Shown one piece after another: positions 23,256 through 33,837 of a stretch of DNA of 64,000 nucleotides (position 1 is its first letter; the number at the start of each line of letters is the position of its first letter). Both the position numbers and the translations under genes were made by a program. Below the pieces are notes generated by a model, which was given only the letters and a program-made list of their open reading frames with translations, was not told where the DNA came from and searched no databases. The stretch lies in contig OY757012.1 in NCBI GenBank assembly GCA_963580285.1, positions 164,846,652 through 164,910,651 of the forward strand, given 5' to 3'. The DNA is from Lucinisca nassula. Lineage: Eukaryota; Mollusca; Bivalvia; Lucinida; Lucinidae.

Positions 23256-23454
23256 TGGCAGTTTTCACTGCTATCAACCAATGCTAGGTATGATTAGCTA
23301 GCATGAATTTAGCTACATGAATTTAGCTTTCATATAAGTACTATGCTTACTGTCAGATCCTGTGTCATTTTGCATGCATCTATGTATGTCTTTGGAATTT
23401 ACTTGCAAATAAATATTGTTTAAACCAAAATGGGTTTAGGTATCTTGGATGTAC

Positions 23455-23544
23455 CTGTGTCACTCCTAACATTTCTGGCCTCAACAAGTTTCCATACCAG
23501 TGTAGAGGGCAGTCCCTCAGGTTGGGCCTCACCCCAGTAATGAC
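23455..23544 (-). CDS. TECPR2: TECPR2 exon E: small tectonin-linking exon
   Basis: Acceptor TTTGCAG|GTC and donor CACAG|GTACATCC. The 90 bases encode GHYWGEAQPEGLPSTLVWKL, then VEARNVRSDT. The G-x-Y-W start continues the GSIEG end of exon D. The phase is one base carried in and one base carried out, matching exons D and F. The exon is too short to recognise alone; the call rests on phase, position and the TECPR2 order. Confidence 0.85.
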
Positions 23545-23734
23545 CTGCAAAGACAAATGGGTGTCTAAAATTTCTCCTGAATCCCTTTTGTGTAATGGAT
23601 TTAATTACTGAGGTTTTTTGAGCCTACTCTTTTACAGATATCCTTTAGATGAAATGTTTAACTCAAAGAAAAATAACACATTTATATAGCTAACACAATT
23701 ACTATATGCACTGGAGTGCAGACACAGGTTTATG

Positions 23735-23895
23735 CCTATTTTACAAGATGGTACATGATCTTGTAGCAGTGCCACTACCACCATATGTTGTGCACCATGG
23801 GTAGCAACATTATATTCAAAGTCACATTCTGGGTCGTTTCTCATGGTTGCTCAACATATGGTGGTAGTGGCACTGTTACTAGACTGGTGTTCATA
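23735..23895. repeat. Long inverted repeat
   Basis: GCAGTGCCACTACCACCATA (from about 23767) is inverted as TATGGTGGTAGTGGCACTG (about 23858-23876). Arms are about 36 bp and the loop about 50 bp. Possibly a small MITE; no flanking duplication identified. Confidence 0.7.
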
Positions 23896-23927
23896 CAAAT
23901 CTATACAGCTGCTGACTACTACAAGTA

Positions 23928-24135
23928 CAGTAAAATTGCTATATTAAGACCACCTTTGGGACTGTTCAAAAGTGGCCTTTAAGACCACTTTTGAACAGTC
24001 CCAAACAGTCCCAAAGGTGGTCCCTGACCAGAGGACACTGTGTGCAAGAAATTCACCGAAAGAATAACTGCATCCTTCTAAACAAGTGTTTTAAAGCAGA
24101 ATTAGTCTTAATTTCAGGTGGACTTAATAGCGTAA
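23928..24135. repeat. K-palindrome
   Basis: TACAGTAAAATTGCTATATT, AAGACCACCTTTGGGACTGT and the inverted arm AGACCACTTTTGAACAGTCC, with a duplicated CCCAAACAGT. Confidence 0.65.
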
Positions 24136-24409
24136 CTTTGCCCTCACCATTGTTCAGTGGAACAGGCTGCCTCCAAATATAGTGTAACTGCCAGACCCTG
24201 AACCCATCAGACTGGCAGTCAGCAGTCTGACCTTCTCCCTGCCATAGACTGGAGGCATTGTTTACACCTTTTGTCTTGGCACTTTTGTCTTCATTGGACT
24301 TTTAACATTTTACCCTTTCATCTTTTATATCACTTTAACTGTATTTACCTGTCTTGTTTTTAACTTTCACTAAATTGACACCAGGTCTGAAGCTCAGTAG
24401 ACACCTGCA

Positions 24410-24695
24410 TACATCATGATAAGACCATGAAATGAACACATCTCTAAACCCCACTTTATATAGAGTATATAGAGAAAATTGGGGTTTAAGGGGTATACAT
24501 TATTTTCTTTCTTCTGCTCCAATCCCATAGGTTGTTGTTGCTCGTTAGAACCGCCTCATTAAGGCGCTTCTAACGAGCACCAACAACCTATTGGAGTATA
24601 AATGAGAAAAATATCACAGATTTTCAACAGAATAGTGATTTTGAAGATATGAAAGAATGCACTATGTCACACGGGTGTGTTATTGCAACTTATTA
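24410..24695. mobile_element. P-family MITE, divergent subtype
   Basis: Palindrome GCTCGTTAGAACCGCCTCAT / AAGGCGCTTCTAACGAGCAC between TGGGGTTTAAGGGGTATACA and CACACGGGTGTGTTATTGC. 24700-24780 has three imperfect GAGGTCA-CCGTATTAAC repeats. Confidence 0.68.
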
Positions 24696-25107
24696 ATTGA
24701 CTATCCAGTATTGATCGGAGGTCATCCGTATTAACACCAGGTCAACCAATATTAACTGAGGTCAAAAATCAATAATCATGCTTTAAAAGCTTGTGTCAAT
24801 TAACAAAATTGCAATTAATCAAGTAATTTTGTATTCACCCAGTTACAGGTCCTCGGTCAGCTATGTTTGCCTCGGCCTTCGGCCTCGGGCCAATGCAGCA
24901 GACCTCAGACCTGCACCTGGGCCAATAGGAAATTACTTGATTAATAACTTTATAGTAAAATTCCCAGGAAGGGGTGATGCAGTATCAGCTGATAGACAAT
25001 GCACCTGGCATCATGCTGAAAGCTCAAACATAAAGATATCACTTCACCAGCAAAGTATTGCAAAAGTCTATTCAGAAAATTAAAGTCCTTTCTTTTTTCA
25101 TGCATAC

Positions 25108-25306
25108 CTTCTATACTACCTCTACAAACATGCAGCATGTGTTTGTATTCGGGACAGAACCAGACTCCTGATCTACCACACACCAACCCTCCTCTCTGAT
25201 GACTCAGTATATATGCCAGGTTTTGGGGGTCAAGTTTCTTGGTAAAAGCCTTCAACATATCCATAGTTGTTATATCTTTCATCAGATACTCTCCACTGAA
25301 TGGAAC
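25108..25306 (-). CDS. TECPR2: TECPR2 exon D: spacer between tectonin repeats
   Basis: Acceptor TTTTCCAG|GTT and donor GAAG|GTATGC. Starting on a whole codon it reads VPFSGEYLMKDITTMDMLKA, then GGLVCGRSGVWFCPEYKHML and HVCRGSIEG. The first half is a helical-looking spacer. The second half has the S-G-V-W core of a tectonin strand. TECPR2 has such an insertion between its tectonin blades, followed as here by a G-x-Y-W segment (exon E). Confidence 0.88.
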
Positions 25307-25447
25307 CTGGAAAATATCGAACCAAATGCATGTATTCTTGATATAAAATGCAAACCTGTATGTCTCAAGCTTTTAAAAACTTCTACGGCTGAACCTGAAT
25401 ACGCACTTCCGTAAAAATCCAAAAAATTTGGTCACCTTAAGGACTTC

Positions 25448-25672
25448 TGCCCCCGACCACTGATAAATGGCTTAGAGGATCTAAGCCTGCCCAGGCAAAG
25501 CGGTGCGAGTCGAGCTGTCCATGCATATAAACTACTGGTTTCATTGGGCGACAGGGCTTGAGATATCATTTCATCTCCATGTCAGGTGAAAAACCCACAA
25601 AACTGGAAGCAACATCTCCAAAATGACCTATACAGTGTTGACGGGGACATTAAACCTCAAATCAAACAAACC
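25448..25672 (+). mobile_element. S-family SINE-like element, 5'-truncated
   Basis: Matches the 3' part of 6236-6562 (GGCTTGAGATATCATTTCAT, ACATTAAACCTCAAATCAAA). Tail CAAACAAACC. Confidence 0.68.
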
Positions 25673-25739
25673 GTAAGGACTGAAATTCTCCTAAATTTCT
25701 TACTAATTTGTATTACGATCCAGCAAGGAGTCCAAAAGG

Positions 25740-25832
25740 TATGGTGTCACAAACAGTATAGACCCTGATCAGACTGCTCCTCCTTCAGGAGCAGTCTGAT
25801 CTGGGTTTGCACTGTTTGCATAGGTCTATCTG
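25740..25832. repeat. CAAACAGT hairpin
   Basis: CACAAACAGTATAGACCCTG, inner GACTGCTCC-TTCA-GGAGCAGTC, then TGCACTGTTTGCATAGG. Confidence 0.7.
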
Positions 25833-26021
25833 TCCAAATACTTAGGATCATTATGGTACATTTTGACAACAGTGAAGATACAGATTAGATGGCTTCTGTT
25901 TGACATTCAGTTAGTGAATTTGTAGGAATAAATTTAAGCAAGTAACTTTACTGGTTGAAAGTCATGAATAGGTGTGACTAAATTAATTTATTCATGACAA
26001 AGGTTAATAACAATTTTGTCT

Positions 26022-26290
26022 GTGTTGGGGTTTTACATCCCCATCAACACTATTTGTGCCATTTTGAAGATGTTGCTTTCGATTTTGTGGGTTTTTTACC
26101 AGACACTAAAATATAAGATGAAATGACATCTCAAGCCAAACAACCCAGAAAAACTGCTGTTCACCTTGCACAACTTTTTCTGGGCAAGCTTATACCTTCT
26201 AAGTGGTTTGCCAATTTTGCCCATTTCAGCACTGCGAAAGTTCCATGCATCCTGACCTATTTCTCCAAGCCCAATGGGTGTGGGTGCATA
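26022..26290 (-). mobile_element. S-family SINE-like element (minus)
   Basis: Reverse complement of the family: TTACATCCCCATCAACACTA, TTTGTGGGTTTTTTACCAGA, and the CCCAATGGGTGTGGGTGCAT head near 26270. Confidence 0.62.
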
Positions 26291-26330
26291 TGTATGTTTA
26301 CTATAAGCATATTTATGAGTCTCAAGCTTT

Positions 26331-26542
26331 TTAACTCTTATCCTACTGTTCACGACAACCCTGTCTTTGCAAACAGTGTAGATCCAGATCTGCTGGCTTC
26401 TGAAGAAGCAATCTGATCAGGATCTACACTATTTGACATTAACTTTATGAATTTGTGGGAATAAATTATATCAGGTAATTTGATTAGTTCAAAGTCAGAA
26501 ATGGGTGTGGCTAAAATGAATATTCAGCAGGATAAGGGTTAA
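26331..26542. mobile_element. TTAA-MITE
   Basis: TTAACTCTTATCCTACTG at the left, CAGCAGGATAAGGGTTAA at the right, hairpin GCAAACAGTGTAGATCCAGA .. GATCTACACTATTTG. Confidence 0.78.
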
Positions 26543-26989
26543 CACTTGTCCTGCTGAACCAGAAGATGCACTATCTTTTGCAAACACTGTAGATACTGAT
26601 CAAAACTAACGAAGTCGTTAGTTAACGTATTGTTAAAATTTTGATCATTAAATATGGCAAATATGCTGAAATTTTTGCTGAAAAAATGTGAGCAGCTTTT
26701 GCGGATGCAAAAGCTGCTCACATTTTTTCAGCAAAAATACCAAAATTTACAATATTGTACTTGCTAGAAGAGTTAACAATATGACCACTAACGAGCTCGT
26801 TAAGGGAACGATGCTTTGAACAACTGGCCCCAGATGGCTTCTCAAGATGCCATCTGATCAGTATCATTCTACAATGTTTAATGTTCAATTTGTGAATTTG
26901 AAAGAATAAATTACATCAAGTAATCTGATTAGTTGAAAGTCAGGAATGGGTGTGACGGAATTAATCTATTCAGAAGGACAAGAGTCAAT
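26539..26989. mobile_element. Second TTAA-MITE, sharing a TTAA with the first
   Basis: TTAACACTTGTCCTGCTGAA begins at the TTAA that ends the previous element. The right end is AAGGACAAGAGTCAA. Its hairpin is interrupted by the palindromic MITE at 26599-26831. Confidence 0.7.
26599..26831. mobile_element. Palindromic MITE, copy 2 (TTTGAACAACTGGCCCC end)
   Basis: Matches 2012-2234, with the GAGCAGCTTTTGCGGATGCA / GCTGCTCAC hairpin, ending CGATGCTTTGAACAACTGGC. The left terminus is missing. It splits the hairpin of the surrounding TTAA-MITE (CTGATC|AGATGGC). Confidence 0.75.
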
Positions 26990-27460
26990 AACAATTTATC
27001 TTTCTTTCTTCTATTTGTGTTGAGGCATGGAAAAACCTACAAGATAGACAAAAAGATCACTAAAATCAGCCTGTGCAACGAGTCATATTTTACGGACTTC
27101 CAATGTTGTTCTATGGATAGATTATCTAATGCAAACAGTGACTATTGATTAGACTGTGCATGTGTGTAGGCTTATCGATTGTGTATCTTTCACAGTCATT
27201 CTCTCCATTCTGCTGATTCAAGAAGGGCAGTTGTCAGTTTTTGGCAAATAAATGAGCACTGCACAGATAAACCTCTTATGCAGAAGCGAGTCCAGGAAAA
27301 TTTTGGCTAGGTAAACTGACAGGCTAGATCTGCAGAATGCCGTGTCTGATCAGGGCCGATATTGTTGCAAAAAGTTCAGCTCCCAATAAATTCTAAGGAT
27401 AATGTTCACAACCTAACACCCCTAAATTCTGAAATGGAATCCTGCTATATACAAGGAGGA

Positions 27461-27775
27461 TTTGTTTGATTTGAGGTTTAACATCTCCGTCAGCACTTTA
27501 TTGGTCATTTTGGAGACGTTGCTTCCAATTTTGTGGGACTTTTACCCGATATTGAGATGAAATGATACCTCAAGCCCTGTCGCCCAATGAAATCAATAGG
27601 GTTTATAAGCATGGCTGGTCCAAAGCCCACCGACCTGCATGGGTTGGCTTAGATCCTCTAAGCGGTTTACCATTACTCATGTGTGGTCTGTTTCAGCTCT
27701 GCGTGGAAGCATCATGCTGCCCATCTATTTCTTCAAGCCCCAAGGGGTGGGGGCCTTCCATTTGGTACATTTGGT
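27461..27775 (-). mobile_element. S-family SINE-like element (minus)
   Basis: TTTGTTTGATTTGAGGTTTA at the left is the inverted tail. GAAATGATACCTCAAGCCCT and GCCCCAAGGGGTGGGGGCCT follow. ORFs of 67-77 codons here are within the repeat. 27000-27460 holds only a weak hairpin (about 27320-27370). Confidence 0.7.
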
Positions 27776-27869
27776 TATCCTGAAGAGCATCTTCCAAAGG
27801 AGTCCAAATGGAAGTTTAGGGATGCCAGGCTCAGTTACTTAGTATTTGTGTTAGAAATGACTGAATTCT

Positions 27870-28032
27870 TTGCCATCACAAAAACAAGTCCATATAATTT
27901 TAGTACCCAATTTTAGTACCTGCTTTTGAGCAGAAATAAGAAAAATATCACAATTTTTCATCTTAAAATTTTATTTTTTTTTCGGTGGTGAAGTTTACAA
28001 TGTATTTGTATAGGCGTGTTTTCGTAATGCAA
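27870..28032. mobile_element. P-family MITE, internally deleted
   Basis: CATCACAAAAACAAGTCCAT at the left and TATAGGCGTGTTTTCGTAAT at the right, but the central palindrome is gone (about 160 bp left). A short GCAAACAGTG hairpin follows to 28082. Confidence 0.7.
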
Positions 28033-28269
28033 ACAGTGAAGGCTGCAGAATGTGGCATCTTATTTGGACCTGCACTGTTTGCTGTTTTCCCTTTTTGGGA
28101 GTTTCTTGTGTGTGTAAAAGAGTGTCTAACTAGTGTAAACATTTCGTTTTGGGAAACACAAACAGGTTAGTCTCTGATCAGGTATCATATTCTATGGTAT
28201 CATATTCTGAGTTTTCAAAATTTGCTAAGAGCTTTTATGTGAGACATGACACTACTGTGCATGCTGTAC

Positions 28270-28408
28270 CTGCCACCATATTCCACTGCCCCTTGGATTT
28301 TCCATGCTAACACCGCAAATGAACCACATACTTCCTAGGACATCAATAGCCCATCCTATATTACCATCTCCCAGTGACAGACACGTAAACAGACGGTTTT
28401 CTGATCCA
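28270..28408 (-). CDS. TECPR2: TECPR2 exon C: tectonin repeat
   Basis: Acceptor CTTTTCAG|T and donor GGCAG|GTACAG. It encodes SGSENRLFTCLSLGDGNIGW, then AIDVLGSMWFICGVSMENP and GIWWQ, one tectonin blade in which the usual R-x-G is replaced by I-C-G. The first base completes the Ser codon begun in exon B, and the exon ends on a whole codon. The donor is weaker than the others (GTACAG), but both phases agree. Confidence 0.88.
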
Positions 28409-28448
28409 CTGAAAAGAGTATGTTCTCAGATATATATTGGTATCTTGA

Positions 28449-28681
28449 TTAACCCTTTAAAGACGCCGAGAAAACATACATCTGAAAATGTCGTCTGCTG
28501 AATTTTTTTGCAAACTTTTTAAAAATACTTTTTCATACAGGCAAACAGTGTGGGCCCAGATCAGACTGCTCCTACAGGAGCAGTCTGATCTGGGTCCACA
28601 CTGTTTGCAAAAAAATTCTTTTAAAGTAACCAGCAGACGGCAAAGCAGATGACAATTGTCGTGATTGGCATTTTATGGGTT
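28449..28681. mobile_element. TTAA-MITE with strong hairpin, next to exon C
   Basis: TTAACCCTTTAAAGACGCC and CATTTTATGGGTTAA ends. The hairpin is GCAAACAGTGTGGGCCCAGA, CAGACTGCTCCTACAGGAGC and its inverse to CACACTGTTTGC. It lies 41 bp upstream (gene sense) of the exon C acceptor. Confidence 0.75.
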
Positions 28682-28707
28682 AATATTTAAAATGGCGATG
28701 TACATAT

Positions 28708-28955
28708 ACAGTAAAATCCTGCTATTAAGACCACCTTAAATTGAAAATTTTTCTTCTTTCAAAATCATATTTTAGAAGGTTTCAGTTCTTCTCTCTTTGT
28801 TTTTTTTTTCTACACATGCTATCCTGTAGAAAAAAAAACCTTTAGGATTGCTCAAAAGTGGTTTCAAAGCCCACTTCTGAAACAGTCCCTAAGAAGGTTT
28901 TTATTCTAAACAGTCTAAAAGGTGGTCTTTATATAGAAATTTTACTGTATTTGAG
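28708..28955. repeat. K-palindrome, decayed
   Basis: ACAGTAAAATCCTGCTATTA, AAGACCACC at the left, GGTGGTCTTTATATAGAAAT and TTTACTGTA at the right. Confidence 0.6.
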
Positions 28956-29065
28956 CCAATATACTGCAATTTAGTCTCAGAATTTATATAGCCAAACGTC
29001 AATGGCCTGGAACACCAATGTTACTATGGAAATTTGTTCTAGACAGTAGTTATAGACACTGAGGG

Positions 29066-29296
29066 TTAACCCTTCAGACACCAAGAAAAACTGTCTGAAA
29101 ATGTCATCTGTATATGTCAACTGCTGTATTTCTTGCAAACTTTACATACATGCAGACAGTATGGACCCAGATCAGACTTCCTCTACGCAAACAGTGTAGA
29201 CACTGATTTAGAGCAGTCTGATCTGGATCCACACTGTTCTTAATAAAGCCTTTTAAAGTTATCAACAGACGACAATTGTTGTAATTGACAACTTAA
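29066..29296. mobile_element. TTAA-MITE
   Basis: TTAACCCTTCAGACACCAAG at the left and ACTTAACC at the right. Hairpin GGACCCAGATCAGACT .. AGTCTGATCTGGATCCACAC. 29300-29700 has no recognised feature. Confidence 0.6.
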
Positions 29297-29809
29297 CCTT
29301 TATCCCTCTCTCAGCAGACAACAAATTGATATTTTTCCCCTCAAAACAGATTTTGATATTTCATGCAAATCATCTCCCTGTCATTTCAAGTTAATTGTCT
29401 AAAATGTCAAAATCTTTTTTTGGGGGGGTGGGTGGTGGGAATAAGAGAAAAATTCTAAAAAGTTGTCAGCTGATATTTTTACCCAGAATGCTAAGCGTTA
29501 CATTTAACCATAGTGCCTGGTTATGAGGCATGATGGGAATAATTTAGGGATATCTTTTCAATTCCGTCTTCCATCAAGAAAAGTTATGAGTGAATATACA
29601 ACATACATTTATCCGGAAAAATAAGAAAAAAAAAATCTGGAGCCGTAGAAAGAATGTTGTAGAAACTTAATGCTCTGCATGCTGGGTATTTTTCAGCAGA
29701 CTACATTTTAAAATATTTTAAACTGCACACAAATTTTGAAAACAGGATTTGACATATCACGCAAAGTGTCTCCTGAGGAACATTGCAACATAGTTGCAAC
29801 ACTGACAGG

Positions 29810-29999
29810 CCTTCCAGGATAGGGAGATCATCCTCAAGGCTCCGTCTGCTGCACTTAAATTCCGCCACCCACCTTTTCACTGTAGCATATGAAGGGGCAT
29901 ATTTCCCTATTGTTGCTACCATATCATTATGGATATCCTTAGGTGTTAAACCTTTTTATGCAAATATTGGATCACTGCTTTTTCACCAATTTTGTCCAT
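29810..29999 (-). pseudogene. Mariner transposase N-terminal fragment
   Basis: On the minus strand a Met at 29999 starts a mariner-like N-terminus. It is frameshifted about 50 bases in, then continues DMVATIGKYAPSYATVKRWV, AEFKCSRRSLEDD. Y-A-P-S-Y-A-T-V-K-R-W-V-A-E-F is the second helix-turn-helix region of mariner transposases. No catalytic domain follows, so this is a dead 5' fragment and not from the same copy as 36364-37590. Confidence 0.82.
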
Positions 30000-30030
30000 T
30001 TTGCAAAAGCTGCTTGTCTTGTTTACTTTA

Positions 30031-30136
30031 GAGTTGATATCAACTGACCCTTGGTTACACGGCCCTATATAGTCAGAGAATAGGAGTTGATATCAACTGA
30101 CCCTTGGTTACACGGCCCTATATAGTCAGAGAATAG
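30031..30136. repeat. Two exact 53 bp tandem copies
   Basis: GAGTTGATATCAACTGACCC to AGTCAGAGAATAG occurs twice in direct succession (30031 and 30084). Each begins with the palindrome GTTGATATCAAC. Confidence 0.85.
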
Positions 30137-30249
30137 GAGGACTTAAAAAGAACATCCCTGCATACCTCCTTCAATACGACGCTCACAACATATCAATCAG
30201 CCCTCGTAGTACTTGGTCATAATAAAATGTGTATACAGAGTGCATAACT

Positions 30250-30480
30250 CAGACCCACCTTTTAGCCTAGTGGTTGTTTTGCTTGCTTCCTAACCAAAGT
30301 GTTGTGGGTTCAATCCCCTATTGGGACATAGGACTGGATTTTTCTTTACAGATTTTCCTCCTCCTACTACACTCACATACCTGGTGCCAGGATGATTACC
30401 AATGAAGCCCAAGGATAAAGCAAAGGTTGTGGAGTCAAGCAAATGCATGGAGATTATAGCTAATTGTGAACAATTCTTAA
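30250..30480 (+). mobile_element. tRNA-derived SINE-like copy 1
   Basis: TTTTAGCCTAGTGGTTGTTT resembles an A box, and GTGTTGTGGGTTCAATCCCC, about 40 bp on, resembles a B box. The start GTGCATAACTCAGACC is shared with copy 2 (30556). Confidence 0.6.
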
Positions 30481-30539
30481 AGATTTCACGCAAATGTTTC
30501 TTTGTAGGATGGAGGAATGTAGTACTGTAGTACAGCCAT

Positions 30540-30700
30540 AATAAGATATGTTTAAAGAGTGCATAACTAACTAGTAGAACTGGGCCAGACCTTTTAGTCT
30601 AGTGGTTGTGATGCTCGCTTTGTAATCCAAGCGTCGTGAAATTCAATCCCCGTTGGGCCATATTAAGAGTGTATGTCAAGTTCCAGCTGGATGATATTTT
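30540..30700 (+). mobile_element. tRNA-derived SINE-like copy 2
   Basis: CCTTTTAGTCTAGTGGTTGT and GTGAAATTCAATCCCCGTTG give A- and B-box-like elements with the same spacing as copy 1. The body after the B box differs, so only the tRNA head is shared. Confidence 0.58.
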
Positions 30701-30899
30701 TTCTGCATGCAGTGAATTCGAAGTAATTCAAAGATGGCCAAGCAGAGCAAGTACCATATCCAGCAAAAACGTGTCTTTGGTCACTGTAAACCCAGCTAAG
30801 GCTCAGATTTGCCTTCACATCTAATGCTCCTTGCTTCGAAAGGAGAACTCTTTTATTATAGAACACATTCACTTGAAACCACATCATAGCCCCAGATAT

Positions 30900-31022
30900 G
30901 AGGGGTACCCGCCTATTATTTTTCTTATTTCCACACAAAAATGTATGTTGTGGGTACTCATTACAAGCACCTCAGCAAGGAGCTTTTAATGAGTAATACC
31001 AACATATGTTTTTGTGCAAAAT
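30900..31022. mobile_element. P-family MITE, partial
   Basis: GTGGGTACTCATTACAAGCA / CTTTTAATGAGTAATACC hairpin with ATGTTTTTGTGCAAA. Cut on the right by the next TCH element. Confidence 0.55.
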
Positions 31023-31024
31023 AG

Positions 31025-32970
31025 AACAAGAGGGCCATAGTGGCCTTGGATCACTCACCTGATCCTTATTGTAGAATTGGACCAAAACTGTTGCCTCTAG
31101 TGTGTTCACAAAGATTTCTATAATTTGACCTACTGACCTACTTTTTGACCCGAGGTGACCCGACATGACCCATATTCAAACCTGACCGAGATATTGTCAT
31201 GATCATCATTCTGATCATGTTTGAAGATGATCGGACCAAAACTGTGCCTCTAGTGTGTTAACAAGGTTTTTCAATGATTTGACCCACCAACCTACTTTTT
31301 CACCTGATATGACCCATATTCGAATTTAACCAAGATATTATCAAGATGATTATTCTGAACAAGTTTGATGATGATCAGACTAAAACTGTGGCCTCTAGTG
31401 TGTTCACAAGGTTTTTCTATGATTTGACCTACTGATCTACTTTTTGACCCTACATGACCCATATTCGAATTTGACTGAGATATTGTCAAGATGATCATTT
31501 TGAGCTAGACTGATGATGATCCGACCAAAACTGTGGACTTTAATGTTTTCACTAGGTTTTTCTATAATTTGACCTACTGACCTTCTTTTTGAACCGACAT
31601 GACCCATATTCAAACCTGACAGAAATATTGTCAAGATGATCATTCTGAGCAAGTTTGATGATGATCGGACCAGAACTGTGGCCTCTAGTGTGTTCACAAT
31701 GTTTTTCTATGATCTGACTTGCTGACCTACTTTTTGACCCTACATGACTCATTTTCAAACTTGACCCAGATATTGTCAAGATGATCATTCTGAGCAAGTT
31801 TGATGATGATCATACCAAAACTGTGGCCTTTGGTGTGTTCACACGTTTTTTCTATGATTTGACCTACTTTTGAAACATGACCCATTTTGAACATGATGGA
31901 AATATTGTCAAGATGATCATTCTGAGCAAGTTTTATGATGATTGGACCAAAACTTTGGCCTCTAGTGTGTCTATGATTTTACCTACCGACCTACTTTTTG
32001 TCCCGACATGCTCCATATTCGAAACTGACTGAGATATTGTCAAGATGATCATTCTGTGCAAGTTTGATGATGATCGGACCAACACTGTGGCCTCTAGTGA
32101 GTTCACAAGGTTTTCCTATGATTTGACCTACTGACCTTTTTTATGACCTGACATAATAATAATAATCAACCTTATTTATAGAGGGTAACACATTTAGTAA
32201 CATACAACTAATCATCCATGTGGTCCTCTTTTCCTTGGTAGAAACCAGTACTACACAATGTGGATAAAGTCTCTTGCTCAAGGAAACAACACTTGCCGCT
32301 CGTGGGGATTGAACCTGGTACCTCTTGAACCCAAGTCCGATACTTAACCACTGCATCACTGCAGTCCACATGACCCATATTGGAACTTGACCGAGATATT
32401 GTCAAGATGATGACTCAGAGCAAGTTGAATGACGATCGAACCAAAACTATGGACTCTTAGTGTGTTTACGTTTTTTTTTATAATTTGACCTACTGACCCA
32501 CTTTTTGACCAAACATGACCCATATTCTAACCTGACCAAGATATTGTCAAGATGATCATTCTGAGCAAGTTTGATGATGATGGGACCAAAAGTATGGCCT
32601 CTAGTGTGTTCACAAGGCTTTTCTACGATTTGAACTACTGACCTACTTTTTCACCTGATATGACCCATATTAGAACTTGACCGAGATATTGTCAAGATGA
32701 TCATTTTGAGCAAGTTTGATGATGATCGGACCAAAACTATGGCCTCTAATGTGTTCACAAGGTTTATCTATGATTTGAACTACTGACCTACTTTTGGCCT
32801 TACAAGACCTATATTCGAACTTGACTGAGATATTGTCATGATGATCATTCTGACCAAGTTTGATGGTGATTGTTCCAAAACTGTGGTCTCTAGAGTATTC
32901 ACAAGGAATGTTTACACATGGACGACGGACGACGTCGCTGGACATCTCACAGTCACAAAAGCTCACCACA
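31025..32970 (+). mobile_element. TCH element, ~148 bp core
   Basis: The left end AACAAGAGGGCCATAGTGGC, ATCACTCACCTGATCC is at 31025. About 11 units of core-2 type follow (GATATTGTCAAGATGATCAT, GGACCAAAACTGTGGCCTCT). The right end GACGACGGACGACGTCG, GGACATCTCACAGTCACAAA is truncated before its hairpin. Interrupted by a SINE at about 32152-32368. Confidence 0.82.
32152..32368 (-). mobile_element. tRNA-derived SINE inside the TCH core
   Basis: On the minus strand: GCAGTGGTTAAGTATCGG (A box), CCAGGTTCAATCCCCACGAG (B box), a conserved-looking TTCCTTGAGCAAGAGAC segment, and a 3' tail of ATT repeats. It lies in a tandem unit whose consensus runs straight through (CTGACAT|GACCCATATT). The flanking duplication is only about 4 bp (ACAT). 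Confidence 0.78.
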
Positions 32971-33515
32971 TTTTTTTTTTTCAGAGATGTCAAGATCAAT
33001 TGAATGTACAAGCAGTCTTCTGTCTCTCCAGACGAGGAGCACATGTCCAAAGACAGATTTTCATTTGAAGAAGCTTATATTTTCATCTTACATGTATCTG
33101 AAGACAGTGGATTGAAAACAACCTTCAGTTACTGCTGTCACTTCCCAAATTAAGTTTGTGCCAAGTATAAAATAAACACACTTAGCACTTGTTAGGTTTA
33201 ATATATGTGAATGGAAAATACAAGGGGAGGTCCAAGAGATCATAGAATAGGGTCAAGCATTTACATGCATGTGTTCCTCAAGAGAAATTCAAGAGTGATG
33301 ATCATCAAGCAATGGTGAAAAGTTCAAAATCCTGAATTGAGGAAACAAGGTATTTATGCAATTCCGGTTCCACAAAAATGGCGTTTCAAATCTCTAAACA
33401 GATAATAATCACTGATGGTCAGATCTAGACTGCTGAGTGGGTGATTAAGTTATCAGAACATACATTTGCAAATAGCAGCTTGTGCAATTGTGACTACTTG
33501 TGGTCTTAAAACTTT
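32971..33515. other. Intron, nothing recognised
   Basis: No gene, tandem repeat or clear hairpin seen in this stretch of the intron between exons B and C. Confidence 0.5.
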
Positions 33516-33628
33516 GCCCAACGGGCACATGAAGTTTGTGAAACATTGTATCAAAGTCGATGCAAGGTCATGACTTTGCATCGACGTTGATGCGACTTTT
33601 CTTAGACATCATGTGCCCGCTGGGTGGT
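33516..33628. mobile_element. ~110 bp palindromic MITE, CCCAACGGGCAC ends
   Basis: GCCCAACGGGCACATGA at the left and TCATGTGCCCGCTGGG at the right form terminal inverted repeats around an inner palindrome with GACTTTGCATCGACGTTGAT. Rest of 33629-33835 not recognised. Confidence 0.65.
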
Positions 33629-33837
33629 TAGAATGTCTCTGAGGGCCACACAAATATGTTGTCACAAGTATACCTAGTGAGATGGCACATTTTCCAGATT
33701 CGTAAAGGAATTTTGTGGTGCCGAATTTGAGGCTAATGCTATATCAACCCTCTTTGTGGGTCATCAGACTAAGTTTTTCTTGTGTCCAATGTGGCTGAGC
33801 AGACACTGACCATATTCACCATATGTTTGTTTGGGTG

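Noticed and set aside
30250..30330. Functional tRNA gene
   Set aside because: A- and B-box-like sequences are present but no full cloverleaf or acceptor pairing is seen; SINE heads explain them.
30972..33050. Series of minus-strand ORFs sharing IIEKPCEHTRGHSFG
   Set aside because: Repeat-unit translations on the antisense strand; not a repeat protein, since frames drift and have no common start.
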